Shown here piece after piece: positions 1-7,762 of a stretch of 60,567 nt of DNA. Below the pieces are notes generated by a model. It was not told where the DNA came from. It did not search any database and saw nothing but the letters and a program-made list of their open reading frames with translations. Within the stretch, counting starts at the first letter, position 1; each line of letters opens with the position of its first letter. This DNA comes from Symploca sp. SIO3C6 (GTDB taxonomy: Bacteria > Cyanobacteriota > Cyanobacteriia > Cyanobacteriales > Coleofasciculaceae). The position numbers and the translations under genes were made by a program. The stretch spans positions 22,435-83,001 of the forward strand of contig JAAHHJ010000028.1 of assembly GCA_010692425.1 (NCBI GenBank), given 5' to 3'.

Positions 1-1080
1 TCACACCCTTAATATCGCCGTTAAGAGCATGTTTCCCATTGGCATCGCGGGAGCCGATGATGAAATCACCCAACATATTGGTGAAATCAAAACTGCTCCT
101 GTCACGCTCTGCGATCAGTGCACCATTAAGGTACAGTTGTGTTGATGTACCATCAAAACTTAAAGCTACATGATTCCAGGTACCAGTGGCAGGGGAGCCA
201 CTAGTAATAGAGCTTCGTGAGCCATCTGCACCTCGGAAGTTGGCACTAAGTCGTCCACGGCGGTTGACTTGCAGCAGGAACTGATCAGCACCTTCTGTCT
301 CTCCATTCCTGTTGGAAGAAAGTAGAGCTGTGCCACCTCTTCCATAACTTTCGGCATTAAACCATAGCTCAATGGTTCCTTGCTCCACGAGCACTTCTGG
401 TGTGTTAGCAATTGTCTTAAATCTATCATGCTCGGCATCAGTATGAGTGCCATCGCTCATGTCGTCATGCAGGGCATGAGTATAACCACCATCGCCCATG
501 TTGCCATGCTCGGCATCAGTATGAGAGCCATCGCTCATGTCGTCATGCAGGGCATCGGTATGAGTGTCGTTGCCCATGTCACCATGATTTTGAGTGGGGT
601 TTACACCTTCTTGATAGGTGCCAGCAATGTCCTCAGCGCTTAAAACTTCATTGGAGATCCTCACACCCTTAATATCGCCGTTAAGAGCATGTTTCCCATT
701 GGCATCGCGGGAGCCGATGATGAAATCACCCAACATATTGGTGAAATCAAAACTGCTCCTGTCACGCTCTGCGATCAGTGCACCATTAAGGTACAGTTGT
801 GTTGATGTACCATCAAAACTTAAAGCTACATGATTCCAGGTACCAGTGGCAGGGGAGCCACTAGTAATAGAGCTTCGTGAGCCATCCGCACCTCGGAAGT
901 TGGCACTAAGTTGTCCACTGCGGTTGACTTGCAGCAGGAACTGATCAGCACCTTCTATCTCTCCATTCCTGTTGGAAGAAAGTAGAGCGGTGCCACCTCT
1001 TCCATAACTTTCGGCATTAAACCATAGCTCAATGGTTCCTTGCTCCACGAGCATTTTTGAGGTGTTAGCAATTGTCTTGA
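1..1080. repeat. 660-bp tandem direct duplication encoding the LamG unit
   Basis: Bases from 1 to about 420 match bases from 661 to about 1080 at an offset of exactly 660, with only a handful of substitutions (for example near 226/886, 250/910 and 297/957). The period is 220 codons, so the frame is kept. Near-identity at DNA level points to a recent duplication or ongoing gene conversion. Position 1 already lies inside the repeat, so more copies may lie beyond the edge. Confidence 0.9.
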
Positions 1081-1141
1081 ATCTGTCCTCTCCGTTAACA
1101 TTAATCAGATTTGTATTGTCGTAAATGGTTGAAATGCTCAT
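1..1141 (-). CDS. Tandem LamG-domain protein with His/Met-rich linker (partial, runs off window edge)
   Basis: I translated this reading frame by hand: it starts at an ATG (1139-1141, complement) and stays open for 380 codons to the window edge, so the C-terminus is missing. After about 20 residues comes a concanavalin-like LamG domain of about 165 residues, with motifs such as 'IELWFNAESYGRGG', 'WNHVALSFDG' and 'LYLNGALIAERD'. A linker of about 55 residues follows, made of 13-residue units of the form (H/Y)T(D/H)A(E/L)H(D/G)(D/N)M(S/G)DG, and then a second LamG domain nearly identical to the first. LamG domains usually bind glycans or proteins outside the cell. No classical signal peptide is visible, so export, if any, would need another route. 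The His/Asp/Met linker suggests metal binding, which is inference. The array probably continues outside the window. Confidence 0.8.
   Translation of the reverse strand, partial: MSISTIYDNTNLINVNGEDRFKTIANTSKMLVEQGTIELWFNAESYGRGGTALLSSNRNGEIEGADQFLLQVNRSGQLSANFRGADGSRSSITSGSPATGTWNHVALSFDGTSTQLYLNGALIAERDRSSFDFTNMLGDFIIGSRDANGKHALNGDIKGVRISNEVLSAEDIAGTYQEGVNPTQNHGDMGNDTHTDALHDDMSDGSHTDAEHGNMGDGGYTHALHDDMSDGTHTDAEHDRFKTIANTPEVLVEQGTIELWFNAESYGRGGTALLSSNRNGETEGADQFLLQVNRRGRLSANFRGADGSRSSITSGSPATGTWNHVALSFDGTSTQLYLNGALIAERDRSSFDFTNMLGDFIIGSRDANGKHALNGDIKGV
427..585 (-). repeat. 39-bp / 78-bp minisatellite encoding 13-residue His/Asp/Met repeats
   Basis: Within the LamG linker the DNA repeats with a 78-bp higher-order period (catgctcggcatc at 427 and again at 505), each made of two related 39-bp units. 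The encoded units alternate between HTDALHDDMSDGS-like and HTDAEHGNMGDGG-like forms. His, Asp and Met are strongly over-represented compared with the flanking LamG domains. Confidence 0.75.
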
Positions 1142-1613
1142 GTCTAACTTGTGTGAGTTCTCGATCTAAGCGCAATAGGTATTAAGGTGTGCGAAAAATA
1201 TTTCGTCATACCAATTTTCTAAAAGGGTGGTAGAAACCAAGCGTCTGAAAGCACTACCCTGTCTAACTCCCCATCTCTCGATGTCTTCTCAGAATTTAGA
1301 AAATTAGTATTAGGTACATGAGACGAAATCATTCACAGAAGTGGAAGGGGACACCCATAATCCTTTTCCTACCCCTGTTAAGGCAGATGTCTAACTCAGA
1401 GTAGATATCAACAGAATGAATCTTGAGGAGTTTTCCAAGCTTTATGGTCATCAGAGACTCTAGTTCATCCTTCAAATAACCAACGCTTCACTCCGTAATA
1501 TCTCAATCTGCGTACTATTTAATCTAGTCTTGTTAGCTATCTTAACAAAGAAAGTATTACAGATTACTTGACCTTAAGGCAGAGTTTTAGAAAGTGTCTG
1601 TAAAAATAAAATA
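1142..1613. other. Gene-free stretch upstream of the LamG gene
   Basis: I see no coding region here. It should contain the promoter of the LamG gene on the complementary strand, but I could not assign convincing -35/-10 boxes. The only clear structure is the inverted repeat at 1208-1310. Confidence 0.5.
1208..1310. mobile_element. MITE-like inverted-repeat element
   Basis: Terminal inverted repeats of 16 bp (ATACCAATTTTCTAAA at 1208-1223; its complement with one mismatch at 1295-1310) bracket about 70 bp without coding capacity. An inner imperfect pair (gggtggta / cactaccc) extends the fold. Size and form fit a non-autonomous miniature element or a large hairpin. No transposase gene in the window matches these ends. 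Confidence 0.5.
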
Positions 1614-1829
1614 TTAAGCGGTCAGATGATTTAACACTAGTGGAATCACTGCTACATCAACAACGGATTGATTGACTTCTGGAAGTCTGTCATAATCTTG
1701 ACTTAAATATATGAGTTTACATAACCCAGTAAAAGTACGTTCTACTACCCATCTTCTAGAAAGAATTTTAAACTTTATCAAATAATTAAAAATATGAATT
1801 TTTGATGAAACCAAAATCATTAAAGCCAC
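1614..1829 (-). mobile_element. IS5-family transposase C-terminal remnant
   Basis: The frame encodes a tail with 'SRRWVVERTF', 'LSQDYDRLPE' and 'VAVIPLVLNHL'. This matches the C-terminal DDE region of IS5-group transposases, where the Glu of 'VERTF' is the last catalytic residue. The rest of the transposase is absent upstream, so this is a dead fragment of about 60 residues. It abuts, and slightly overlaps, the 3' end of the decayed DUF6883-like gene, which suggests a past insertion or deletion. No clear terminal inverted repeats or target duplication were found. Confidence 0.6.
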
Positions 1830-2466
1830 AATGGTTTAGTTAATGAATTGACTCCTTTGTCTGGCACTAAAGTGACAAATTTAGTTGCACCATCTACAAT
1901 TATCCCAATCGTCAGAATGTTGAATTCAAATCCATTAACTCCTCGCAGATATGCACGAATAGTATACTTACCTCTGTAGCGAGTTGTTTCAATTATGTCG
2001 GCTGGTTGCGTTAAGACTTGGGTACAAAGTATTTTGCTCAAGTTGCAGACAAGTATCCAAACTATAATCTGCCTTAGCCATAAAATTTGATTTTATCGTC
2101 CTTCGGCAAGGGTATAAGTAAATATTGAGTTAGTTTTGTTTCTGTAGTTAGTGGATCCTGCGGTAAGAGGACTATTGGTGCATAGCGTGAATCTAAGCAA
2201 GGGATAGTTATTATATTTTGCTTTGAACCGCTACTTGTCAAACTCTTAGAGCAGTTTTTCCAGGTTCTCGATTTTTGTAGTATGCTTGTAATCAAAGGAT
2301 GTTTCTCTGAAACCAAAGCCATGAGTTGAGGGGAAACTACTAAGCTCTCACCCATTAAGAGTGGGTATTCAATAAGAGGGTGAAAGCTAGAGGAAGAAAA
2401 GGTTTGAGGAATTCTTATGCAGCCACAAAATATAAACTTTGAATGGGCACTAAGTACCTGCGACAT
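1820..2466 (-). pseudogene. Frameshifted DUF6883-like hypothetical protein
   Basis: Three successive reading frames on the complementary strand seem to form one decayed protein. The first (2466 to about 2074) has 'LLPQDPLTTETKLTQYLLIP' and '..KDDKIKF'. The next frame continues with 'AKADYSLDTCLQLEQ', and a third (about 2041 to 1820) continues with 'IIETTRYRGKYTIRAYLRG', 'NGFE' and 'TKFVTLVPDKG'. In sequence these resemble the DUF6883-type domain (KYLL..P..DK..fl..GY....., then G..Y.v.g...G.NG, then ..fVT.yP) that I recall from cyanobacterial and toxin-linked proteins. At least two frameshifts are therefore needed. The 3' end runs into the IS5 fragment. The family assignment is from memory and only moderately sure. 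Confidence 0.45.
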
Positions 2467-2603
2467 TGATAAAGTTTACTGGTTGAGGCAGGGTGTGGGG
2501 TGTAGGGTGTAGGGTAACTTTGACGGATTTCATAATTCTTTACATAGAGCCATTTATTTATGTCCGACTACTTAGCTTAAAAACATCTAACAAGGAGAAA
2601 AAT

Positions 2604-2702
2604 ATGACTGAGCTTGTAATCATCAAAACCACCATGACTCCTAAAGTACATAGCAAGTTAATCACAGAGTTTTTGGTTCAATCATTCATATTGCGAGAAT
2701 GA
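2604..2702 (+). CDS. Small ORF (32 aa) ahead of rsgA
   Basis: The ATG at 2604 follows a strong Shine-Dalgarno sequence (AAGGAG, 2592-2597) at a spacing of 6 bases, and the frame closes at 2702. The product (MTELVIIKTT...) matches nothing I recognise and has no membrane segment. It ends 56 bp before the rsgA start and could be a leader peptide or the stub of a larger lost gene. Only the ribosome-binding site supports it. Confidence 0.3.
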   Translation: MTELVIIKTTMTPKVHSKLITEFLVQSFILRE

Positions 2703-2758
2703 ATAACAAAATTCCTCTGTGAAGCTTGCTGACAACAAGCAACACTTCGAGGAAACCA

Positions 2759-3820
2759 ATGAATTTGGAATCATTAGGCTGGAATAGTTTTTTTGCCAAT
2801 AACTTTAAAAAATATTGCCAAGAGGGATATACCGTAGGTAGAGTTACTCTGGAGCATAAAAAAATCTACACACTCTACACTGAGCAGGGAGAAGTCTCGG
2901 CAGAAGTTACAGGCAAAATGCGTTACCGAACCTCTTGTCGCGAAGATTTTCCGGCAGTGGGAGATTGGGTAGTTATTAGTCTTACTCAAACAGAAAAGAG
3001 AGCTATAATTCACGCTATTTTGCCCAGACAAAGTAAATTTTCTCGGAAAACAGTAGGCATTAAAACCGAAGAACAAATCCTTGCCACCAATATTGATACA
3101 GTATTTTTGATTTCAGGATTGGATGGAGATTTCAATCTCAGAAGAATCGAACGCTATTTAGTTTTGGTTTGGGAAAGTGGCGCTAATCCCGTCATTCTTC
3201 TCAATAAAGTGGATTTGTGTGATGATCTTGAGGGATGCCAACAACAAGTAGAAGGGATTGCCTTTGGTGTGCCAATTGTGGTTTTGAGTGCCCTTAACAA
3301 CCAAGGAATTGATGCCTTAGCACCTTACCTTAGTCAAGGAAAAACCGTTGCCTTACTAGGCTCTTCCGGCGTCGGTAAATCCACCCTCACTAATCAATTA
3401 ATGGGTAGAGAAGTACAAGCAGTGCAATCAGTGCGCCAAGGAGATAGCAAAGGGCGACATACCACTACTAATCGAGAATTGATGCTTTTGCCCTCTGGTG
3501 CTTTGCTGATTGATACTCCAGGGATGCGAGAAATTCAAATTTGGGCGGGTAATGAAAGTTTTCGGGATACCTTCACTGATATTGAAGAAATAGCTAAGGG
3601 GTGTCACTTTCACAATTGCTTACACGACTCAGAGCCTGGTTGTGCGGTGCAACAGGCGCTCTCAGAAGGTACTATCGATTACCAGCGTTTTCTGAGTTAC
3701 CAAAAACTGCAAAAAGAGCTTGACTACCTGGCTAGGAAACAGGATCAAAAAGCTTATCTAGATGAGAAGAAACGATGGAAGAAAATTAGTAAATCTCTAC
3801 GCAGGATAAAGAAACGTTAA
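2759..3820 (+). CDS. rsgA: Small ribosomal subunit biogenesis GTPase RsgA
   Basis: This is a circularly permuted GTPase that acts late in 30S subunit maturation. An N-terminal OB fold is followed by the permuted G motifs in the order G4 (NKVDLC, about residue 148), G5 (SALNNQGID), G1 (GSSGVGKST, about residue 200) and G3 (DTPGMRE). The C-terminal zinc knuckle '[14 protein letters not shown]' is intact and the tail is basic. At 353 aa it has normal family length. I chose the ATG at 2759 because GAGG lies just upstream and the product begins [12 protein letters not shown], as usual for cyanobacterial RsgA; an upstream TTG at 2726 is less likely. It stands alone, followed by a heptamer repeat array. 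Confidence 0.95.
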   Translation: MNLESLGWNSFFANNFKKYCQEGYTVGRVTLEHKKIYTLYTEQGEVSAEVTGKMRYRTSCREDFPAVGDWVVISLTQTEKRAIIHAILPRQSKFSRKTVGIKTEEQILATNIDTVFLISGLDGDFNLRRIERYLVLVWESGANPVILLNKVDLCDDLEGCQQQVEGIAFGVPIVVLSALNNQGIDALAPYLSQGKTVALLGSSGVGKSTLTNQLMGREVQAVQSVRQGDSKGRHTTTNRELMLLPSGALLIDTPGMREIQIWAGNESFRDTFTDIEEIAKGCHFHNCLHDSEPGCAVQQALSEGTIDYQRFLSYQKLQKELDYLARKQDQKAYLDEKKRWKKISKSLRRIKKR

Positions 3821-3826
3821 TCAGCA

Positions 3827-3868
3827 ATGAACCATGAACAATGAACTATGAGCAATGAACCATGAACA
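3827..3868 (+). repeat. Heptamer array (ATGARCN), 6 units
   Basis: Six exact head-to-tail 7-mers: ATGAACC, ATGAACA, ATGAACT, ATGAGCA, ATGAACC, ATGAACA. This is a short tandemly repeated repetitive (STRR) array of the kind known from cyanobacteria. The same unit recurs at least eight more times in this window. Confidence 0.85.
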
Positions 3869-3886
3869 ATTGAAAAGCGCTATATA

Positions 3887-5095
3887 TTATCGGTAACTAG
3901 TTTGATGGCTAACCCAATTCTCGAAAAGCCTAGCACCAATTTCATACTGTTCGTCATCTACTTTAAGGATGACACCAGTGCCAGCAAGTATCTCCAAAGC
4001 ATCTGCAATTTCTCCCAAACTCAAAGAAGTTTGTGGTACTAAAGTTTCAGCAGTTCCTTTTCGTTGTTTAACTAATGCTAAATAAACAGCTTGCTCAGTT
4101 TTATCGAAAGAATAACTGCGTTGTTTTTCTTGCCACCAGCTCGAAAAATCTCTGTCATGCTGCCTAATCAGGTAACGCATTAAACTCTCAGGAGAACGAG
4201 GTTTATCCTTAACTTGCTCATCAAAAAGAGTGTTAAGTATTTGCTGAGTTAAGTAGGGATGGCCTCCTGCCCATTTAATAACCCAATCGATTTGTTCATC
4301 AGTTAAATAAATTTGTTCGTCATTGCTTCGCTGAGCTATCAAAGCTCGTGTTTCTGATTGAGTTAATACACCCAACCACTCAACCTCTGCAATATTAAGT
4401 AGTGGAGAGCCAACACGCTGCTGATAATCTTTCAAGTCACGATAGCCAGATAACAAGAAACCTAGGAAAGGTTTGAGGGCAATGTCACTATCCTTCAATG
4501 AGCGCAGATAACTCCAAGCATCATTAGCCCAATCTTGGCTGACAATGAATTCAGCACCATCGAGGAAGAAGCAAATCCCTTCAAAATTCTGTTTTTGTAT
4601 TTGCTTGAGGAGTTTGAGCAAATCCTGGCGAAAGTCTTCATGAATGAGACGACGTTCGTGGTCTGGATTGGTAAGATTTAATTTAAGACCAACTTTTGGT
4701 AAACCGATTTCGATTTGTCCTCCGGGAATCTGCCTCAAGAGACGGCGGTAACTTTTTCGCCAGCCTGACATTGCACTCTCTTTATGTTGCCTCATCGCCT
4801 CTTGCAATCGGGCAATTAGAAGATAGCGGAGGTGTTCTAGACTCTTTGGTTGCTCCTGCTGTAGATTAAAGAGAACGGGAAAGGCACGACTAGATTCGCC
4901 CTTGCCAGAATCCAAGAGGCTAGCTCTAAGCACATTCAAAGCACTGCTTTTACCCAGGCGACGCCCACCTAAAAGAATCCTAACTTGGAAGGGTGAGCGT
5001 TGTACTGCTGAAATTAAACTGCTGCGTCCAAAAAAATCACGAGGTTGTGTAAGTGCAACTCTAAAATTGTCGTATGGTCTTAAGTTGTTACGCAT
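3887..5095 (-). CDS. AAA-like / STAND-type P-loop ATPase
   Basis: This soluble 402-aa protein has a Walker A motif 'GGRRLGKSSAL' at about residues 43-53 and a Walker B 'GICFFLDGAEFIV' at about 178-190. A 'GGHPYLTQQIL' motif at about residue 280 is typical of the helical lid in cyanobacterial AAA-like/novel STAND ATPases. The C-terminal 100 residues look like a winged-helix segment ('LSLGEIADALEILAGTGVIL'). Such ATPases act as nucleotide switches in signalling or defence; the partner is unknown. It lies downstream of a paralogous membrane-anchored ATPase on the same strand, separated only by a composite repeat. Its ATG (5093-5095) lies in the tail of that repeat and has no clear Shine-Dalgarno sequence. 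Confidence 0.75.
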   Translation of the reverse strand: MRNNLRPYDNFRVALTQPRDFFGRSSLISAVQRSPFQVRILLGGRRLGKSSALNVLRASLLDSGKGESSRAFPVLFNLQQEQPKSLEHLRYLLIARLQEAMRQHKESAMSGWRKSYRRLLRQIPGGQIEIGLPKVGLKLNLTNPDHERRLIHEDFRQDLLKLLKQIQKQNFEGICFFLDGAEFIVSQDWANDAWSYLRSLKDSDIALKPFLGFLLSGYRDLKDYQQRVGSPLLNIAEVEWLGVLTQSETRALIAQRSNDEQIYLTDEQIDWVIKWAGGHPYLTQQILNTLFDEQVKDKPRSPESLMRYLIRQHDRDFSSWWQEKQRSYSFDKTEQAVYLALVKQRKGTAETLVPQTSLSLGEIADALEILAGTGVILKVDDEQYEIGARLFENWVSHQTSYR

Positions 5096-5204
5096 TTAAA
5101 TCATATATTTATTTGAGATTAATTAATAGCTCAAACTTTTATTCCTTCTGCCTTCTGCTTCCTGCCTCCTGCCTTGCTGTTGTGGATTTTTAATGCACAA
5201 CAGC
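5086..5204 (-). repeat. Composite repeat (hairpin + heptamers + tail), copy A
   Basis: Read on the complementary strand, the element begins with a hairpin whose arms GCTGTTGTG and CACAACAGC lie at 5176-5184 and 5196-5204. It continues with purine-rich heptamers (GCAGAAG/GCAGGAG type) and ends in a conserved AT-rich tail finishing TTTAAATGCGTAAC. It fills the whole gap between the stop codon of the HEAT-ATPase gene (5205) and the start of the ATPase gene (5095), supplying that gene's ATG. The same element occurs at 58021-58132 (best copy), 7622-7738 and 14979-15165. Confidence 0.75.
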
Positions 5205-7700
5205 TTACTTTAGCTGCCATTGGCGCATCTCCTCTTCTTTCATTTGCATCCGCAGCCAGCGCGACATCAGGGGTACTTTGCTTCGATAATAATCATTATC
5301 CTCTGACTCTTGGCGTTCTACTAATCCCACTGCTTCCAGCCATAATAGAGCATCTAAGCATTGGCTCTTTGTAAAGATATTAATAAGTCGCTCTTTAATA
5401 ACTTGCTCCGAGATTCCATGGACTGAATTCTGATTACAGGCAAGTAGGCGTAAAATAGCGATCGCAGAATTAAAGTTACGTTTTTCAAAATCTGCCCAAA
5501 TGTTCTGACGACAGTAGTCTTTTAAGACAGCAGAATGGGCAAAGGGCTTATTAAGATAACGCTGGGCTGCTAACCATGGAATTTGCCCCTTCTCGGAAGC
5601 TGCCAATTTCTTGCACAGTAAACTTGTCAATTGTCGAGCAATAAAAGGATGCCCACCACTTTCTCGATGGATAGCTGTTAGTGTTTCTTGGTCAAATGTT
5701 ACTCCCATTAGTTTGCCAATATCAGTAAGCATCCTAGTTGTTTCTTCTGGAGAGAAAGGTGACAAAAATACTTCTTTGAAGAAACTGAAGACTGGGTTAG
5801 TGGGAACACCTGCTTGCCTCCACTGATTGATGCGATTGCAGTCGGGATGAACATCAGCAACAAGCAGGGAGAGTACTCGCTGCTCCTGACTTAATGCTCT
5901 AAATGCGCCAAAACAGGCATTGAATTCTTCTGCCCTTTCCTTAGAATCTAACTCAGTAGGAATTATGCGTTCAATTTCATCTAGAAATAATAAAATAGGT
6001 AGCTCGTATTCAGTTTTGTTGATTACTTTGACTAGTTTAATAACTCGCTGAAGAAATTCAGAGGTGAGTTCACAAGCAGGGCATTGAGGCTCGAAGGGTT
6101 TAAAATTTGTGATTGATTCTAGAGTATACTTCCCTAATAATTGGGAAAGTTGCTGAAGAATTTGATTAAATAGTTGAGTGCCATAACGCTGTCTACCTCC
6201 ATAGGGTTGGAGATCAATGTGAATCACAGGATGTCGCTGTAAAGCAAAACTCAACTGAAGGAGCATTGAAGTTTTACCTGACTTGCGTAATCCAAAGATA
6301 CCAATTCCTTGATTTCGCTGGAGATTATCTCCTAAACGATGCAATAGCTCCCCCCGCCCAAAAAAGGAGAGAGTATCGCCAATGGCATTACGATCATCAA
6401 ATAAGTCAGCACCTGGAAGATAACGGTCTGTATACTGGGCTAAAATGCCAGCAGATTTACCTTGCTCTAATAATGCCTGCTCCACTGCTGCCAAAGGCAT
6501 AGGAATAAGGACAAAATGATCCCGTAGACGCACTTCAGCCATCCGCATCCGAAAGAGGGTATCTGGTGGTTCTTGATAGAGAATCATACCAGCTTGTTGC
6601 TGGTTTTGTTTCTTCAATTTGGTTGATTGCTCTACCAATTCAGTTACGTCTTGATCAATTGGCTGTTCAGTAACCAATTTTACTGGTAGTGGTGCATAGG
6701 GTTTGAGCCTACCTGGAGCAGAGGTAACTAGCAGAGCATTTTTGCCTTGACGGTTGGTGTTGGCTCCTGCTTGGTTGAGGAATTGCTGCACTTTTGCCAG
6801 GGTTTGATTAATGATGTCTTGCTTTTGTCTGGCTTGGATAATTCCCCTGCTCAACCGCAATAGTATTTCAGGGCGACGCCAAAGAATAATTACTCCAATT
6901 AACAATAGTGAAACTAGAGTTAAAACAATAATCTTGAATGCTATAGCAAAGATACGGACTCTTATTTCATTCCTGAGAACATTTATAGAGTGGCGTATAG
7001 AAGCTACATTTTCCTCTTGGAATCCAAACTTAGTTAAGGTTGTGGGATCTAGTGGCTCTTGAAAAGATTCAAGAAATTTTAAAGCTGGCTCTAAATCAGA
7101 GCTAGCTTGTTTTAAATCTGAGATGGAGAGGGTATCTACTTGCTTTTGGAAGTCAGCTGCTATTTGAGCAACTACAGAACTAACATGAGAGCGAACTAGT
7201 TTATCTTCATGTTTGAGTGCTTTCGTCAATATTGGCAGAGTTGGTAAACCAATTTCTTGAAGTGCAAAGGCAGCGCTGCTACGAACCGCTAGATTTTGGT
7301 TATTAAGTGTTTCAATTAGTTTAGGGACTGCTGGTAAACCAATATTCACTAGGGCAAAAGTAGCTCTAAGGCGAACTACTTCATCTTCATCGCTTAAAGC
7401 TTCTATCAGAGCAGCAATAATAGTACTACTTTCTTGGTTGATTTTTCCTAGTTCTGAAGCAGTTTGGGCGCGAATACGCCAATCACTGTTGTTTTTTAAC
7501 TGCTCAATAGAGTAAGTAATTTCGGTAGGGGAAGAATCTTGTCCCCACCCCCTGCTGATATTCAACAAAGGTAGCAAGAAGCTGAGTAAAGTAACTGCAA
7601 CTGAGATAGATAACTTCCTTAGCAAGGCAGAAGGTAGAAGGCTTCGGCTTGAGCGCTCAGCCGAAAGGCAGGAGGAAGAAGGAACAAGAGTTTCAGTCAT
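5205..7700 (-). CDS. Membrane-anchored HEAT-repeat AAA-like/STAND ATPase
   Basis: This 831-aa protein has a hydrophobic N-terminal segment at about residues 29-47. Four or so HEAT/PBS-lyase-type repeats follow at about 70-190 ('SDEDEVVRLRATFALVNIG', 'NLAVRSSAAFALQEIG'), then a clear membrane helix at about 255-275 ('IAFKIIVLTLVSLLLIGVII'). The ATPase domain lies beyond it, with Walker A 'FGLRKSGKTSML' at about residues 475-485, Walker B 'ILLFLDEIERII' at about 580 and 'GGHPFIARQL' at about 690. The C-terminus looks winged-helix. The HEAT region would be periplasmic and the ATPase cytoplasmic, which is inference. The first ~25 residues are encoded by a composite repeat, so the true start may lie further in. 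Confidence 0.75.
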   Translation of the reverse strand: MTETLVPSSSCLSAERSSRSLLPSALLRKLSISVAVTLLSFLLPLLNISRGWGQDSSPTEITYSIEQLKNNSDWRIRAQTASELGKINQESSTIIAALIEALSDEDEVVRLRATFALVNIGLPAVPKLIETLNNQNLAVRSSAAFALQEIGLPTLPILTKALKHEDKLVRSHVSSVVAQIAADFQKQVDTLSISDLKQASSDLEPALKFLESFQEPLDPTTLTKFGFQEENVASIRHSINVLRNEIRVRIFAIAFKIIVLTLVSLLLIGVIILWRRPEILLRLSRGIIQARQKQDIINQTLAKVQQFLNQAGANTNRQGKNALLVTSAPGRLKPYAPLPVKLVTEQPIDQDVTELVEQSTKLKKQNQQQAGMILYQEPPDTLFRMRMAEVRLRDHFVLIPMPLAAVEQALLEQGKSAGILAQYTDRYLPGADLFDDRNAIGDTLSFFGRGELLHRLGDNLQRNQGIGIFGLRKSGKTSMLLQLSFALQRHPVIHIDLQPYGGRQRYGTQLFNQILQQLSQLLGKYTLESITNFKPFEPQCPACELTSEFLQRVIKLVKVINKTEYELPILLFLDEIERIIPTELDSKERAEEFNACFGAFRALSQEQRVLSLLVADVHPDCNRINQWRQAGVPTNPVFSFFKEVFLSPFSPEETTRMLTDIGKLMGVTFDQETLTAIHRESGGHPFIARQLTSLLCKKLAASEKGQIPWLAAQRYLNKPFAHSAVLKDYCRQNIWADFEKRNFNSAIAILRLLACNQNSVHGISEQVIKERLINIFTKSQCLDALLWLEAVGLVERQESEDNDYYRSKVPLMSRWLRMQMKEEEMRQWQLK

Positions 7701-7738
7701 TAACTAATATCAAATGAACATATAGGTTAAATGCGTAT
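7622..7738 (+). repeat. Composite repeat, copy B (overlaps the HEAT-ATPase start)
   Basis: The copy contains heptamers (GCAGAAG, GTAGAAG), a near-perfect palindrome with arms TTCGGCT and AGCCGAA around GAGCGCTC (about 7644-7666), GCAGGAG-type units, and then the conserved tail from GAAGGAACAAGAG to TAAATGCG. The tail aligns closely with 58070-58130. The hairpin sequence differs from copies A and C, so hairpin and tail behave as exchangeable modules. It contains the assigned start codon of the HEAT-ATPase gene on the other strand. Confidence 0.65.
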
Positions 7739-7762
7739 AAAACCTAATACCTAATACCTAAT

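Noticed and set aside
380-833. Plus-strand open frames opposite the LamG gene
   Set aside because: The minus-strand frame has clear LamG motifs in both copies; these are antisense shadows.
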